Origin: Lachnospiraceae bacterium
Lineage (GTDB): Bacteria > Bacillota > Clostridia > Lachnospirales > Lachnospiraceae
Length of the DNA: 64,000 nucleotides
Direction: 5' to 3'
Assembly: GCA_021205755.1 (NCBI GenBank)
Contig: JAJPWX010000003.1
Span: forward strand, 26,411 to 90,410
Of the stretch, positions 51,777 to 62,000 are shown in pieces (positions within the stretch are counted from its first letter, which is position 1; the number at the start of each line of letters is the position of its first letter). Both the position numbers and the translations under genes were made by a program. The notes beneath the pieces are model-generated. The model worked only from the letters and a program-made list of their open reading frames with translations, made no database searches and was not told the origin of the DNA.

Positions 51777-52508
51777 TCAAATCCGATACCCTCGCGGCGT
51801 CACCATCCGCCCATTAATCTCCTTTGTCTGTGAGTTTCCGATAAATACCGTTGTAAACATATTCACCGGCGCTGTTCGCAGCTCTTCCAACGTATACAGC
51901 CTGGCTGATTCCCCTTCGCGGCCGATGTTTTCCACCGTACCGCAAAGCCGCTCCGGCGGCAGCACACACAGCAGAATCTCGCAGGCCCGCGCCAGATAAT
52001 CCGGACGTCCCTTGCTTGCCGGATTATAGATGCAGATACAGAAATCCGCCTCCGCCGCCAACTCCAGCCGTTTCTCAATCTTCTCCCATGGCGTCAGCCT
52101 GTCACTTAAGCTGATCACCGCAAAATCATGCGTCAGCGGAGCGCCCAACACCGCGCCGCCGCTCAGGGCAGCGGTCACACCGGGAATCACTTCCACCTCT
52201 ATCTCCGGCCAGGCCGCTCCGATCTCCAGCATCAGGCCGCTCATGCCATAAACACCCGCGTCGCCGCTGCACACCATGACGACCTTTTTGCCTTTCGCCG
52301 CTTCCTCAAACGCCATCTCACAACGCCTTGCCTCCTGCGTCATCGGCGTCGTCAGAAATTCCTTATCCGGATATGTCTCCCGCAGAAGATTAACATACAC
52401 TGTATATCCGATAATCGTATCGCAGTCGGCCAGAACATCCGCCGCCCGCTGACACATCAGGCCGGTCTCTCCCGGACCCATTCCCGCAACATATAATTTG
52501 TTTTTCAT
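51777..52508 (-). CDS. cbiH: Precorrin-3B / cobalt-factor III C17-methyltransferase
   Basis: A 243-aa SAM-dependent tetrapyrrole methylase (CbiH/CobJ). Opening KLYVAGMGPGETGLMC is the usual first motif; 'VVMVCSGDAGVYGMSGLM' and 'VEVIPGVTAALSGGAVLGAPLTHDFAVISLSD' are specific to C17-methylation with ring contraction. Length is normal for a stand-alone enzyme. Its ATG overlaps the stop of cbiG by 4 bp (ATGA), so translation is coupled. Confidence 0.94.
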   Translation of the reverse strand: MKNKLYVAGMGPGETGLMCQRAADVLADCDTIIGYTVYVNLLRETYPDKEFLTTPMTQEARRCEMAFEEAAKGKKVVMVCSGDAGVYGMSGLMLEIGAAWPEIEVEVIPGVTAALSGGAVLGAPLTHDFAVISLSDRLTPWEKIEKRLELAAEADFCICIYNPASKGRPDYLARACEILLCVLPPERLCGTVENIGREGESARLYTLEELRTAPVNMFTTVFIGNSQTKEINGRMVTPRGYRI

Positions 52509-53677
52509 GTCTCCTCCTTAAAACTTGAGAACCGCACCTTCCACTTCCGCTCTGCCAGCGCGACGGTCACTCCATTCTCTGCCTGTTTTTTCAGAATCAG
52601 CCGACCGCCCTCGCCCGCCATGCACAATGCTGCGCGCTCACAGACATTATCCACTCCAGTCACCTGGCTGACAAATTCCGAATGCGAAAACTCCCCTTTG
52701 ACCTCTGCCAATGTCTCCGCCGAATATGTTTCAAAGCGCAGATTTCTCTTCCCGCAGAATTCCAGCAAGCCCGGTTCATCCTTTTTCAGATCGATAGACG
52801 CGACACCTGCACAGTCCTCCACAGAAAGGCCCCAGCTGGCAAGCGCCTGGTTTACCGGAAATGCAATTTCCGCCTCCGTCTTCCTTTTCCGGCAGCCGAT
52901 TCCGATGATATAGGATTTCGGATAGAGATCCAGGATCACGGGCGGTAAAACAGGCACGCGTAGAGTTAATTCCGTCCCTGCCTGGTTCCAACCGACATCC
53001 GCGGCATTCTCCACAGCGTAAAAGGATAGCTCACACGAAGGCACCCCGACACAAATCAAGGCGCCGATCTCAGGAATCGTATGGTTCGGCCTCGGAGCAT
53101 CATCCATTTGAAAAAGCTTTTGATTTACTTTTTGATCGTCTTTTTTCAGCAAAAGCAGCTCCGGCGGCACACAACCTTCTATCTCCCCTTCACAATAAAC
53201 CCCGACCCTTTCCCCGCGCAGAATCGCCGCGGAAACTTCTTTTGCAGCATGCATATCCCGGATGCGCAGGTGATTGTCAGACGCGAACACATCCACTGCA
53301 AATTTCCCATTCACATCCGTCGCGGTCGTAATCACGGGCGTCGCTCCCAAAATCACCGCCGCGCGCTCCGCCAGCCGGTTTGCCCCGCCGATGTGCCCGG
53401 ACAGCAGGGAAATCACAAATCGCCCCGCCTCATCAATCACGACTACCGCCGGATCTGTGGTCTTACTCTTTAAAAATGGTGCAATCGTGCGCACCGCAAT
53501 TCCGCAGGCGCCCACGAAAATAATCCCGTCCGCACCGCTTGCAAACAGGCAGCCGCACCAGTCTTTCAGGCCACGGTCGTAGCGAATAATCTCATATTCC
53601 TTTCCAAATGCCCCAGCGAGTCTGTCAGCCACCTGACCGCCCCGGGCGGTAAAACTTGCGATTCCGAGCTGCTTCAT
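52505..53677 (-). CDS. cbiG: Cobalt-precorrin-5A hydrolase
   Basis: A 390-aa CbiG that opens the delta-lactone of cobalt-precorrin-5A and releases acetaldehyde. N-terminal region: 'IIFVGACGIAVRTIAPFLKSKTTDPAVVVIDEAGRFVISLLSGHIGGANRLA', the family signature; C-terminal region: 'YIIGIGCRKRKTEAEI' and 'VASIDLKKDEPGLLEF'. It heads the cbiG-cbiH unit. The 5' end faces a repeat-rich intergenic region and a divergent DUF4143 gene, unlike the compact spacing within the rest of the cbi genes. Confidence 0.94.
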   Translation of the reverse strand: MKQLGIASFTARGGQVADRLAGAFGKEYEIIRYDRGLKDWCGCLFASGADGIIFVGACGIAVRTIAPFLKSKTTDPAVVVIDEAGRFVISLLSGHIGGANRLAERAAVILGATPVITTATDVNGKFAVDVFASDNHLRIRDMHAAKEVSAAILRGERVGVYCEGEIEGCVPPELLLLKKDDQKVNQKLFQMDDAPRPNHTIPEIGALICVGVPSCELSFYAVENAADVGWNQAGTELTLRVPVLPPVILDLYPKSYIIGIGCRKRKTEAEIAFPVNQALASWGLSVEDCAGVASIDLKKDEPGLLEFCGKRNLRFETYSAETLAEVKGEFSHSEFVSQVTGVDNVCERAALCMAGEGGRLILKKQAENGVTVALAERKWKVRFSSFKEET

Positions 53678-53806
53678 CTTACTTTCCTTTTGGTTTCCAT
53701 ATACGCCTTCATGAACTTATTTCCGTAATATGTCATAAGGGGAACTGGCTTGCCGGTGGATTCCTTATAACGCAGGCTGCGCCATTGCCGCAGGCAATTT
53801 TGCATG

Positions 53807-53916
53807 GAATATCTCGCACGAAGTGCGGGATGCCCACATCCCCAATCTTCGATTGTGGACATACCACGCCCCACAATCGAAGATTGGGGAATATCCCATG
53901 CGAAGCGTGGGATGCC
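53807..53916. repeat. Compound palindromic repeat upstream of cbiG
   Basis: Two 28-bp direct repeats (GAATATCTCGCACGAAGTGC... at 53807-53834 and GAATATCCCATGCGAAGCGT... at 53889-53916) each contain a small hairpin. Between them CCCCAATCTTCGATTGTGG (53840-53858) and its exact inverse (53871-53889) form a 19-bp stem with a 12-nt loop. Two CCGGCGAG copies follow. It looks like a REP/BIME-type element rather than a gene. Confidence 0.7.
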
Positions 53917-54048
53917 ACCCGGCGAGGGGCATAACCCGGCGAGAGCGCGGCTCACCAGTTCGTCCGCTTTATTATAAAGCCTGATACCCACATTCACAAG
54001 TAAAATTTTCACAGAGATTATAAGCTGCAGCTAACGCCTTCATGAGTG

Positions 54049-54136
54049 AAAAAGTCATTTTAAAATGACTTTTTGCCAAGAAAAAATCATTTCAAAATGA
54101 CTTTTTCTTGATTTTAACATGAAATCAAGATATAAT
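54049..54136 (+). promoter_or_regulatory. Triple-palindrome promoter region of the DUF4143 gene
   Basis: A 26-bp perfect palindrome (54049-54074; half-site AAAAAGTCATTTT), a near copy at 54082-54106, and CTTGATTT-N7-AAATCAAG (54107-54129) occur in a row. The third covers the spacer of a good promoter, TTGATT (54108-54113), 17 bp, TATAAT (54131-54136). The first two could also end transcription from the left. A left-end fragment of repeat family A (54161-54190) follows. Confidence 0.6.
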
Positions 54137-54212
54137 ATCACTGTCAACATTATATTTTTTAACCGTTCAAAACAACATCGAAATGAAAAGAATCGTTCAG
54201 AGAGGAGTCCCT

Positions 54213-55514
54213 GTGAAAAGAATTATTACAGATGAATTATTGAAATGGAAAGAACTCCCAAAAGACCGTCTTCCGCTCCTGCTCTACGGCGCACGCCAGG
54301 TTGGGAAGACCTATACACTTCTGCATTTTGGCCGGGATTACTATAAAAACACCGTCTACATCAATTTTGAGCGAATGCCTGTTATCGCGGAATTTTTCTC
54401 CGGAGACTTACATCCGGACCGTATCGTACGCTTTCTTGAGGAATATTTTTCTGAAAAAATCATTCCGGAACAGACGCTGATTATCTTTGACGAGATTCAG
54501 GCCTGTGAACGCGCACTGACTTCGCTGAAATACTTTGCAGAGGAAGCGCCGGAGTACCATGTAGCTGCCGCCGGCAGTCTGCTCGGTGTCGCCATCAACC
54601 GGGAGAACTACTCCTTTCCCGTTGGAAAAGTCATCATGAAAACCATGTACCCGCTTCGCTTTGACGAATTCCTGAATGCCACCGGAAACGGGCATCTGGT
54701 TATGCTGATACGCGAGCATTACAACTCCATGAGCGAAATGCCCGCTCAGACACACAGTGAAATCCTGCTCTGGCTTCGCCGTTACCTGTTTATCGGCGGA
54801 ATGCCTGCCGTTGTCCAGAAATATCTGGAAGAAGCTTCTCTGATCAATCTACCGGAGCTCCAGGGCATGATTTTAAATGCGTATACCGCCGATATGGCTA
54901 AATATTCCACTCCCGGAGAATGCACCAAAATTCAGGGGGCATTCCGCTCCCTTCCCTCTCAGCTTGCAAAAGACAACAAAAAATTCCAGTATAAGCTGAT
55001 TCGCAAAGGTGCCACAGCAGGACTGTTCGGAGAATCCATCTCCTGGCTGGTCATGTCCGGGATCGTCCTGGAATGCGATCGAGTTACCAGAGGCGAAGTG
55101 CCATTGGCTGTGACACAGGATCTGTCCTCCTTTAAGCTCTATATGTCAGATGTCGGACTGCTCTCGGCTGCCTCCGGCATCATGCCGGAAAATATCATCC
55201 GCCAAGATCTTTCCGATCTTTTCAAAGGAGCACTCGCGGAAAACTATGTAGCGCAGACACTTTGCTGTAATGGACATAAGCTCTATTACTGGACTTCCGA
55301 CTCTCCAGCAGCAGAAGTAGACTTTCTGCTGCAAAAAGAGGGAGCTGTTATTCCGGTTGAAGTAAAATACGACACAAATATTCACGCAAAAAGCCTTAAA
55401 CATTATATGAACATGTACCATCCCGAAAAAGTAATCCGATTCTCCGCGCGTAATTTTGGCGTAGATGAACAGGGAATGCAGGTCATACCACTATATGCGG
55501 CGTTTTGTATATAA
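54213..55514 (+). CDS. AAA+ ATPase with DUF4143 domain
   Basis: A 433-aa protein of the widespread ATPase/DUF4143 family. Walker A YGARQVGKTY is near residues 25-34, Walker B LIIFDEIQ follows, then 'HVAAAGSLLGVA' (sensor 1), 'YPLRFDEFL' and the C-terminal PD-(D/E)XK-like DUF4143 region 'ALAENYVAQTL', 'YYWTSDSPAAEVDFLL' and 'VIPVEVKY'. The GTG start at 54213 has AGGAG 5 nt upstream; an in-frame ATG at 54183 lies within repeat-derived sequence and lacks a site. It is on the plus strand and splits cbiF/cbiL from cbiG/cbiH. Function is unknown. Confidence 0.88.
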   Translation: MKRIITDELLKWKELPKDRLPLLLYGARQVGKTYTLLHFGRDYYKNTVYINFERMPVIAEFFSGDLHPDRIVRFLEEYFSEKIIPEQTLIIFDEIQACERALTSLKYFAEEAPEYHVAAAGSLLGVAINRENYSFPVGKVIMKTMYPLRFDEFLNATGNGHLVMLIREHYNSMSEMPAQTHSEILLWLRRYLFIGGMPAVVQKYLEEASLINLPELQGMILNAYTADMAKYSTPGECTKIQGAFRSLPSQLAKDNKKFQYKLIRKGATAGLFGESISWLVMSGIVLECDRVTRGEVPLAVTQDLSSFKLYMSDVGLLSAASGIMPENIIRQDLSDLFKGALAENYVAQTLCCNGHKLYYWTSDSPAAEVDFLLQKEGAVIPVEVKYDTNIHAKSLKHYMNMYHPEKVIRFSARNFGVDEQGMQVIPLYAAFCI

Positions 55515-55531
55515 AGCCAAATGAATGCTTT

Positions 55532-56293
55532 CTATTTCTCCGTCCCTTTCCGGAACTCTGTCGTAAACGCCGGGTGATACAGTTCCGAACGCTGATACCC
55601 CGCCTGCGCGACCGTATCCCCAACAATAATCAGCGCTGTTTTTGTGACATGATTCTCTTTTGCGCACTGCGCCAGCGTGGACACGGTACAGATATAGCTG
55701 CGCTCATCCGGCCAGGTTGCCTTGTATACAATCGCTGCCGGAGTATCCTCCCGGTAGCCGCCTGCCAGCAGGCGCTCGCTCAATTGCTCCAGCATTCCGG
55801 TACTCAGGAAAATCACCATCGTCGCGCCGTGGGACGCCAGCGAAGCGATCTCCTCCTTTTCTGGCACCGGTGTCCGTCCTGCCATCCGCGTAATGATCAC
55901 CGTCTGGGAAATCCCCGGCAGCGTATATTCCATATTCAGTGCTGAAGCCGCCCCGCAGAACGAGCTCACGCCCGGACAATAGTCATAAGCAATCCCCGCC
56001 TCATCCAGCAGATCCATCTGTTCGCGGATCGCGCCATACACGCAGGGATCACCTGTATGCAGACGAACGGTTGTCAGCCCCTTCTCCTCTGCGTCCCGCA
56101 TAACAGCAAAGACCTCTTCCAGAGTCATCTTCGCACTGTCATAAACCGTACATTTCTCCTTTTTATAATCCAACAGCTCCGGATTCACCAGAGAGCCGGC
56201 ATAGATAATCACATCTGCCTCAGCGAGCAGACGGCTGCCCCGCACGGTAATCAGGTCCGCCGCGCCGCTGCCGGCGCCTACAAAATGTACCAT
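55532..56293 (-). CDS. cbiF: Precorrin-4 / cobalt-precorrin-4 C11-methyltransferase
   Basis: A 253-aa SAM-dependent methylase (CbiF/CobM). Motifs: HFVGAGSGAADLITVRG, 'IIYAGSLVNPELL', 'RLHTGDPCVYGAIREQMDLLDEAGI', 'CPGVSSFCGAASALNMEYTLPG' and 'VIITRMAGRTPVPE', all diagnostic for the C11 enzyme. The start at 56293 has AGAAGGAAAG; an in-frame ATG at 56314 is possible. It follows cbiL by about 30-50 bp in the same transcription unit and converges on the DUF4143 gene with only 17 bp between the stops. Confidence 0.94.
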   Translation of the reverse strand: MVHFVGAGSGAADLITVRGSRLLAEADVIIYAGSLVNPELLDYKKEKCTVYDSAKMTLEEVFAVMRDAEEKGLTTVRLHTGDPCVYGAIREQMDLLDEAGIAYDYCPGVSSFCGAASALNMEYTLPGISQTVIITRMAGRTPVPEKEEIASLASHGATMVIFLSTGMLEQLSERLLAGGYREDTPAAIVYKATWPDERSYICTVSTLAQCAKENHVTKTALIIVGDTVAQAGYQRSELYHPAFTTEFRKGTEK

Positions 56294-56342
56294 CTTATTC
56301 TTTCCTTCTTTCATGTCCTATTTCTGCTTCTGATAAGCTTAT

Positions 56343-57035
56343 TTATGCGTTCTTATGTTCCTTTGCAATGATCAGCGAATAATACCCCGCATCATCCGGT
56401 ATCTCCTCCACACGGCGGTACACCTTTTCCCCCGGCATCCCGCAGTTTTCTACCATCAAAACCTCACGGCCGCTCTTTTGCAGCTTCTCCTTTACCTGCC
56501 CCATCTTTTTCCCGGATTTCATCAGCACATAGGTGCCCGGCTGATCCAGCTCCTGCTCCAGACGATGCACAGCGGGCATCACATGGATGGGCTCATTCCA
56601 TTCCGCCAGCGGCACATTGACACGCGCCGCCGCCGCGCAAAAAGACGGAATCCCGCTGACCATCTCCGTGCGATATCCGCGCGCGGAAATTCTTTTTTCT
56701 ATATATAAATAGGTAGAATACACCGCCGGATCCCCCAGAGTGAGGAAGATCACATTTTTTCCTTTTTTCAGGTAAACCTCTATCTCATCTGCGGCCTCAT
56801 CATGTCTGCGGTCGCGCAGCGCGCGGTCATGCGTCATCGGCATATCCAAAGACAGCAATTGTTTTTCGGACAGTTCCGGCACTGCCTGTACCGCAATCTG
56901 ATACGCCACCGTCTCACGCGCATTCTCGCCCGGCAGGGCAATCACCTCATTCTCCCGGATCAGGCGCGCGGCCTTGATCGTCATAAGCTCCGGATCGCCG
57001 GGACCGACGCCCACACCATATAAAATACCAGTCAT
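56343..57035 (-). CDS. cbiL: Precorrin-2 / cobalt-factor II C20-methyltransferase
   Basis: A 230-aa methylase (CbiL/CobI) that acts early in the pathway. Opening GILYGVGVGPGDPELMTIKAARLI, then 'NVIFLTLGDPAVYSTYLYI' and 'MVSGIPSFCAAAARVNVPLAEWNEPIHVMPA', which identify the C20 enzyme. The start at 57035 has AAAGGGA upstream; the frame runs further to 57122 but without a site. It is the first gene of the cbiL-cbiF unit. No cobalamin riboswitch was recognised in front of it. Confidence 0.94.
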   Translation of the reverse strand: MTGILYGVGVGPGDPELMTIKAARLIRENEVIALPGENARETVAYQIAVQAVPELSEKQLLSLDMPMTHDRALRDRRHDEAADEIEVYLKKGKNVIFLTLGDPAVYSTYLYIEKRISARGYRTEMVSGIPSFCAAAARVNVPLAEWNEPIHVMPAVHRLEQELDQPGTYVLMKSGKKMGQVKEKLQKSGREVLMVENCGMPGEKVYRRVEEIPDDAGYYSLIIAKEHKNA

Positions 57036-57199
57036 ATGAATCCCTTTCACTATTAAAATGTCATGAAATTTGGACAAAATTCTCATGCCCGCTTCACAGG
57101 CACCACAAAATAGATAAATCAATTTATCTTACCACACATTTGCAGCATCAACAACCAAAAACAGATATCCAAAGTAAAATTTTCGACCAGAGTTTTCGC

Positions 57200-57248
57200 T
57201 TGACCCTCTCTCTCATCCCTGTTACAATCAACGTATAGGTAAACCTAT
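57200..57248 (+). promoter_or_regulatory. Promoter and palindromic operator of AAA-ATPase paralog 3
   Basis: TTGACC (57200-57205), 17 bp and TACAAT (57223-57228) are followed at the expected start point by ATAGGT-AA-ACCTAT (57235-57248), a perfect inverted repeat placed to block transcription. Confidence 0.6.
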
Positions 57249-57267
57249 CTGGAAAGGGGGCTCTCAT

Positions 57268-58950
57268 ATGCCAAAATCGGTCTGTATCGGCTTACAGGAT
57301 TTTGAAAAAATACAGCAGCTTCAGGCATTTTATATAGACAAAACAAGATTTATTGAGGAATGGTGGGGCGCGAAGGATGACGTCACACTCATCACTCGCC
57401 CACGCCGTTTTGGGAAAACCCTGACCATGAGTATGGTCGCCTGTTTTTTTTCAATCGAATACGCTGGAAGCACCTTGTTTGAAAATCTGAAAATCTGGAA
57501 AAATGAAGAACTGCGGGAGCTGCAGGGGCACTATCCGGTGATTTCCCTGAGTTTTTCCGACATCAAGGAAATTTCTTTTCCACAGGTTCGTAATAAAATA
57601 TGTGAAAGCATCGTAGACCTGTACAACCACTTTGATTTTCTTGCCAAAGGAGATCTGCTGAACACCCGTGAAAAAGAATACTTTAACAGTGTTTCTTCCA
57701 AAATGGAAGATTCCGAAGCCTCAATCGCATTGCGGCGGCTTTCCGGCTATCTGTATAAATACTATCACCAGAAGGTCATCATCCTTTTAGACGAATACGA
57801 TACCCCTATGCTGGAAGCTTTTACCGGCGGCTACTGGGAAGATCTGACCTCCTTTATGCGCAGCCTTTTCAACGCAACTTTTAAAAATAATCCTTTTATG
57901 GAACGCTCTATTTTAACTGGGATTACAAGAATCAGCAAAGAGTCCATTTTTTCCGACCTGAACAATCTCAAAGTAATCACTACAACTTCGGAAGAATACG
58001 CGGACTGCTTTGGTTTTACAGAAGCTGAAGTGTTTGCGTCACTGGATGAATATGGCTATTCTGGCAGGAAGCAGGATATCAAAGACTGGTATGACGGTTT
58101 TTCCTTCGGTAATCTTACCGATATATATAATCCCTGGTCGATCATTAATTTTCTGGATACCGGCCGTCTGGAACCATATTGGGCAAATACGAGCTCTAAT
58201 ACGCTCGCAAATTCACTGATCCGCTCTGGAAGCAAAGATATAAAAGTTTCTTTCGAGTCTCTCCTGCTGGGCAAAGAAATTCGAACGCAGATTGATGAGC
58301 AGATTGTCTACAATCAGCTTTCAGAAAAAGAAAGTGCCATCTGGAGCCTTTTTCTGGCCAGCGGCTACCTGAAAGCAGAGAAAAGAGAGTTTGATAAGCA
58401 GACTGGACGTACCTGGTTTTACCTCTCCTTAACTAATCAGGAAGTACGTATCATGTTTGAGGATATGATACACGGCTGGTTTGCAGATTATGACAGTAAT
58501 TACAATGATTTCGTGAAAGCACTTCTGCAAAACGATAGAAAAGCGATGAATGTTTATATGAATCGGGTTGCGCTGGCTACCTTCAGTTTTTTCGATACAG
58601 GTAATAAACCTTCCGAAGGAAGTGAACCAGAACGTTTTTATCATGGTTTTGTACTCGGCCTGATCGTCGATCTCGGAAATCATTACGTTATTCAGTCTAA
58701 TCGAGAAAGCGGTCTTGGACGCTATGATGTAATTCTGGAACCAAAAGATAAGAAAAATCTTGCATTTATTCTGGAATTCAAAGTTTTCGATCCGGATGAA
58801 GAAGAATCTTTGGCAGATACCGTGAAACGTGCTCTGCAGCAGATTGAGGAAAAAAAATACGCTGCTTCACTGGCTGCGCATGGAATTCCAACCGATCATA
58901 TCAGAAAATACGGATTTGCATTTCAGGGAAAGACAGTATTGATTGGATGA
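57268..58950 (+). CDS. AAA-ATPase-like / PD-(D/E)XK nuclease domain protein, paralog 3
   Basis: A 560-aa member of the same broad family as the 5382 and 27643 genes but of a different subgroup. Walker A is TRPRRFGKTLTMSM (about 43-56), Walker B VIILLDEYDTPM, followed by 'RSILTGITRISKESIFSDLNN', 'DWYDGFSFG', 'IYNPWSIINFL' and the nuclease core 'YDVILEPKDKKNLAFILEFKVF' with D, E and K present. ATG 57268 follows GGAAAGGGGG and a regulated-looking promoter. It stands alone between cobalamin and GH3 genes and ends in a perfect hairpin. Function is unknown. Confidence 0.87.
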   Translation: MPKSVCIGLQDFEKIQQLQAFYIDKTRFIEEWWGAKDDVTLITRPRRFGKTLTMSMVACFFSIEYAGSTLFENLKIWKNEELRELQGHYPVISLSFSDIKEISFPQVRNKICESIVDLYNHFDFLAKGDLLNTREKEYFNSVSSKMEDSEASIALRRLSGYLYKYYHQKVIILLDEYDTPMLEAFTGGYWEDLTSFMRSLFNATFKNNPFMERSILTGITRISKESIFSDLNNLKVITTTSEEYADCFGFTEAEVFASLDEYGYSGRKQDIKDWYDGFSFGNLTDIYNPWSIINFLDTGRLEPYWANTSSNTLANSLIRSGSKDIKVSFESLLLGKEIRTQIDEQIVYNQLSEKESAIWSLFLASGYLKAEKREFDKQTGRTWFYLSLTNQEVRIMFEDMIHGWFADYDSNYNDFVKALLQNDRKAMNVYMNRVALATFSFFDTGNKPSEGSEPERFYHGFVLGLIVDLGNHYVIQSNRESGLGRYDVILEPKDKKNLAFILEFKVFDPDEEESLADTVKRALQQIEEKKYAASLAAHGIPTDHIRKYGFAFQGKTVLIG

Positions 58951-58963
58951 TTCTTAAGCGTAT

Positions 58964-58985
58964 AGGAGGCGACATGTCGCCTCCT
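58964..58985. terminator. Bidirectional terminator
   Basis: AGGAGGCGAC-AT-GTCGCCTCCT is a perfect 10-bp stem between the convergent ATPase and GH3 genes; an A/T-rich tract with TTTTT follows on the plus strand. Confidence 0.7.
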
Positions 58986-59009
58986 GCCCAAAAATTATTT
59001 TTCTCCGCT

Positions 59010-62000
59010 TTATTTCTTTCCAAACCCTTCTGCAAAGATAATCTTGTTCAAAACAAAAAACACGACCATCGACACGCCGCCGTTTAAGACGATGGTCACA
59101 ATGTTATAAATCGCCGCCGGTACCAGGTAGCTGGCCACTCCGACCCATACGCTGTTGATGGAATTGACGATCAGCGTGATCACTACCCATCCCAGAAAAT
59201 AAATCGGAATCTGCAAGGCGAGCGGCCCTTTGCTCCGGAATGTGATATTGCGCTGCAGTGGGAAATTGATACACTCTCCCAAAAAGCTGGATACCAGATA
59301 GGCGTAAAGATATGCCAGTCCGCCATCTTCGGCAGCGTAGCCGATTACATTGAAGGTAAAACGGATGCCAAACAGGTTCCCCTGGATGGATGGCCACCCC
59401 CAGCCGATATCCGCATAAGCCGCAAACAGAGCGGGCAGAAACAGCAGCATCAGATATTTCGCGAACGTTACTACATAACTGAAGATGATGAACAGTCCGC
59501 CTTCCCGGAACCACTGGGCGATTTTGGGATGTTTTTCAGGGTAAAGTTTCTCCGCGTACGTTTTATTCAGCTTCCGGTTTTGAAAGAATCCTTTGATGAG
59601 AATTCCCATGCCTCGGAAGAAATGTCCATTCACGGCTGTGATCATTCCATCGACCATCCGCATGCTGACCATACCGCCGGTCATCCTGGCCACACTGCGG
59701 AACGGCATATTGTAAATGAAAAGGACATTCAGATCCGGTTTGCCAGCCTTCTCACTTTTCTCTTTTTTTTCTTTCAGGATTTTACAGATTTTTCGTGCCA
59801 ACGGATTCTTTGCGTCGCTCATCTGACAGATCGCATCGTTAATGGTCAGTTCTCCGTCCGACCAACGGTCTTCCGGAATAGCTCCTCCATAGATTGCCGC
59901 GTAGGCCTCATCGCTCACGTTCTGAATCTGTCCGCTGTAGTAGTCCGCCAGATTCTCCCTATCTGCACGATATGGCAGCCGCTTTGTCGTTCCTTTTACC
60001 ACAAGGGTGCCCTGCAGCCGGATGTCTTCCACACTCGCGCCGACCTGAATCTGATACTCTGCCTCCTCAATGTCCCAGCGGTTCGTCTCCGTATTCCAGA
60101 AGCGAAATGCCTTGTCATCCAGCGGAATACGCACCCTGCGGCTTTCCCCTGCTTTCAGGAAAACTTTTATAAACCCTTTTAATTCTCTGACCGGACGGAA
60201 GATACGGCTATTTTCACAGGAGACATAAAGCTGCGCCACTTCCGCACCACTCCGCTTTCCGGTATTTGTCAGGGTAAAGACCGCTTCCTTTTCTGAAACC
60301 TTCAGATCAGAATACTCGAACGTCGTATAGGAGAGACCATAGCCGAACGGGTAACGCACCGGTTTCTGCACTGTCTCGTAATAACGATAGCCGACAAAGA
60401 TTCCTTCGCAATACTCACTGTTTCTTTTTTTCGCCGGAAAATAATGGTACGCCGGGGTATCTTCATAAGACATCGGATAGGTTTCGTTCAGCTTTCCGGA
60501 AGGATTCACCTTCCCCGTCAGCACATCCAGCGCCGCGCCCGCACCTGCCTGTCCGCCAAGGTAGGTATGCAAGATTGCCCGACAATCTTTCTCCCACGGC
60601 ATTTCAATCGCCGAACCGCCGCTTAATACCCCGATAATCGGCTTTCCGGTCTTCGCCAGTGCCTCCAGTAGAACGATCTGATTCTCCGGAATCCGCATAT
60701 GCAGACGATCGATGCCCTCAGACTCACTAACCTCATCGAGTCCGAAGAAATAGAGAATCTGATCCGCCTGCGACGCCAGCGCGACCGCCTCCTGCTCCAG
60801 CTTCTCATCCCGTCCGCTGTTGCGCTGATAGCCCTGGGCAAAACCGGCATATTTGATTGGCCTGGAATCAATCAGGTCCAGAATATTCTCCACTTTCGTA
60901 CTGTTCACATTCGAAGAACCGGCACCCTGATAGCGGGCTTTCTTCGCAAAATCACCGATTACGACCGTTTTTTTCTCTGAATCAAGAGGCAGGATATTCC
61001 CTTCGTTTTTCAGCAATACGATACTCTCCTGCGCGACGCGGCGGGCGAGTTCGTGATGTTTTTCCATATCAATTTTAAATTTGGCAGCCCCTATAACATT
61101 TAAGTCAGTCTCACCTGACTTATCTTCTGTTGTTTTTACTGTCTTTAATGTTTTTGATTTTTCTATCTTTTCCCGGTTCTCCGCCAGCTTCAATACCACT
61201 TCCAGCAGCTGCCCCACGCAGTCGTCGATCTCTTTCATGGAAATCTTTCCATCTTTATATGCCTGCATCAGAATCGTCGGTGAATCATAGCCTGGATTTG
61301 GCATCTCCAGGTTGGATCCCGCGCGGACGCCTTCTACATGGTCATTCGAACCACCCCAATCCGTAATGACCACTCCGTCGTACCCCCAGGTCTCCCTCAG
61401 AATATCCTTCAAAAGATGCTGATTTTCATTCGCGTAAGTGCCGTTTACTTCATTATAGCTTGTCGTCAGAGCCATCGGTTTGGCCTCGGTTACCGCGATC
61501 TCAAACCCAGTCAGATAAATCTCACGAAGAGTCCGCTCGTCGACCACAGCATTCATCGCCATACGGCGCTCCTCCTGGCTGTTGACCGCAAAGTGTTTTG
61601 GGCAGGCAGATACCCCTTTGCTCTGGATTCCTTTCACATATCCGGCCGCCATTTTTCCTGTCAGATAGGGATCCTCGGAAAAATATTCAAAATTGCGTCC
61701 GCACAGAGGACTTCGCTTGATATTCATACCGGGGCCAAGGAGGACATCCACTCCCAGCGCCTGCGCTTCCTCTCCAAGTGCTCTGCCCACCAGCTCCGCA
61801 AGCGCCTCATCCCAGCTGTTCGCGACGGTTGCCGCACTCGGAAAGCAGGTTGCCGGCAGCGAGGGATTCAGTCCAAGATGATCTCCGGCACCCTCCTGAC
61901 GGCGCACACCGCTCGGCCCATCCGAGCAGACCACGGACGGAATGCCAAGCTGTGGAATATCATGCGTCTCCCATTCGTTTTTGCCGCCAAGCAGAGCTGC

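Noticed and set aside
53807..53916. CRISPR array
   Set aside because: Only two direct repeats, each self-complementary, with a palindromic rather than unique spacer, and no cas genes.
53674..54012. 112-codon minus-strand ORF upstream of cbiG
   Set aside because: It is made mostly of the palindromic repeat unit and has no family resemblance or ribosome site.
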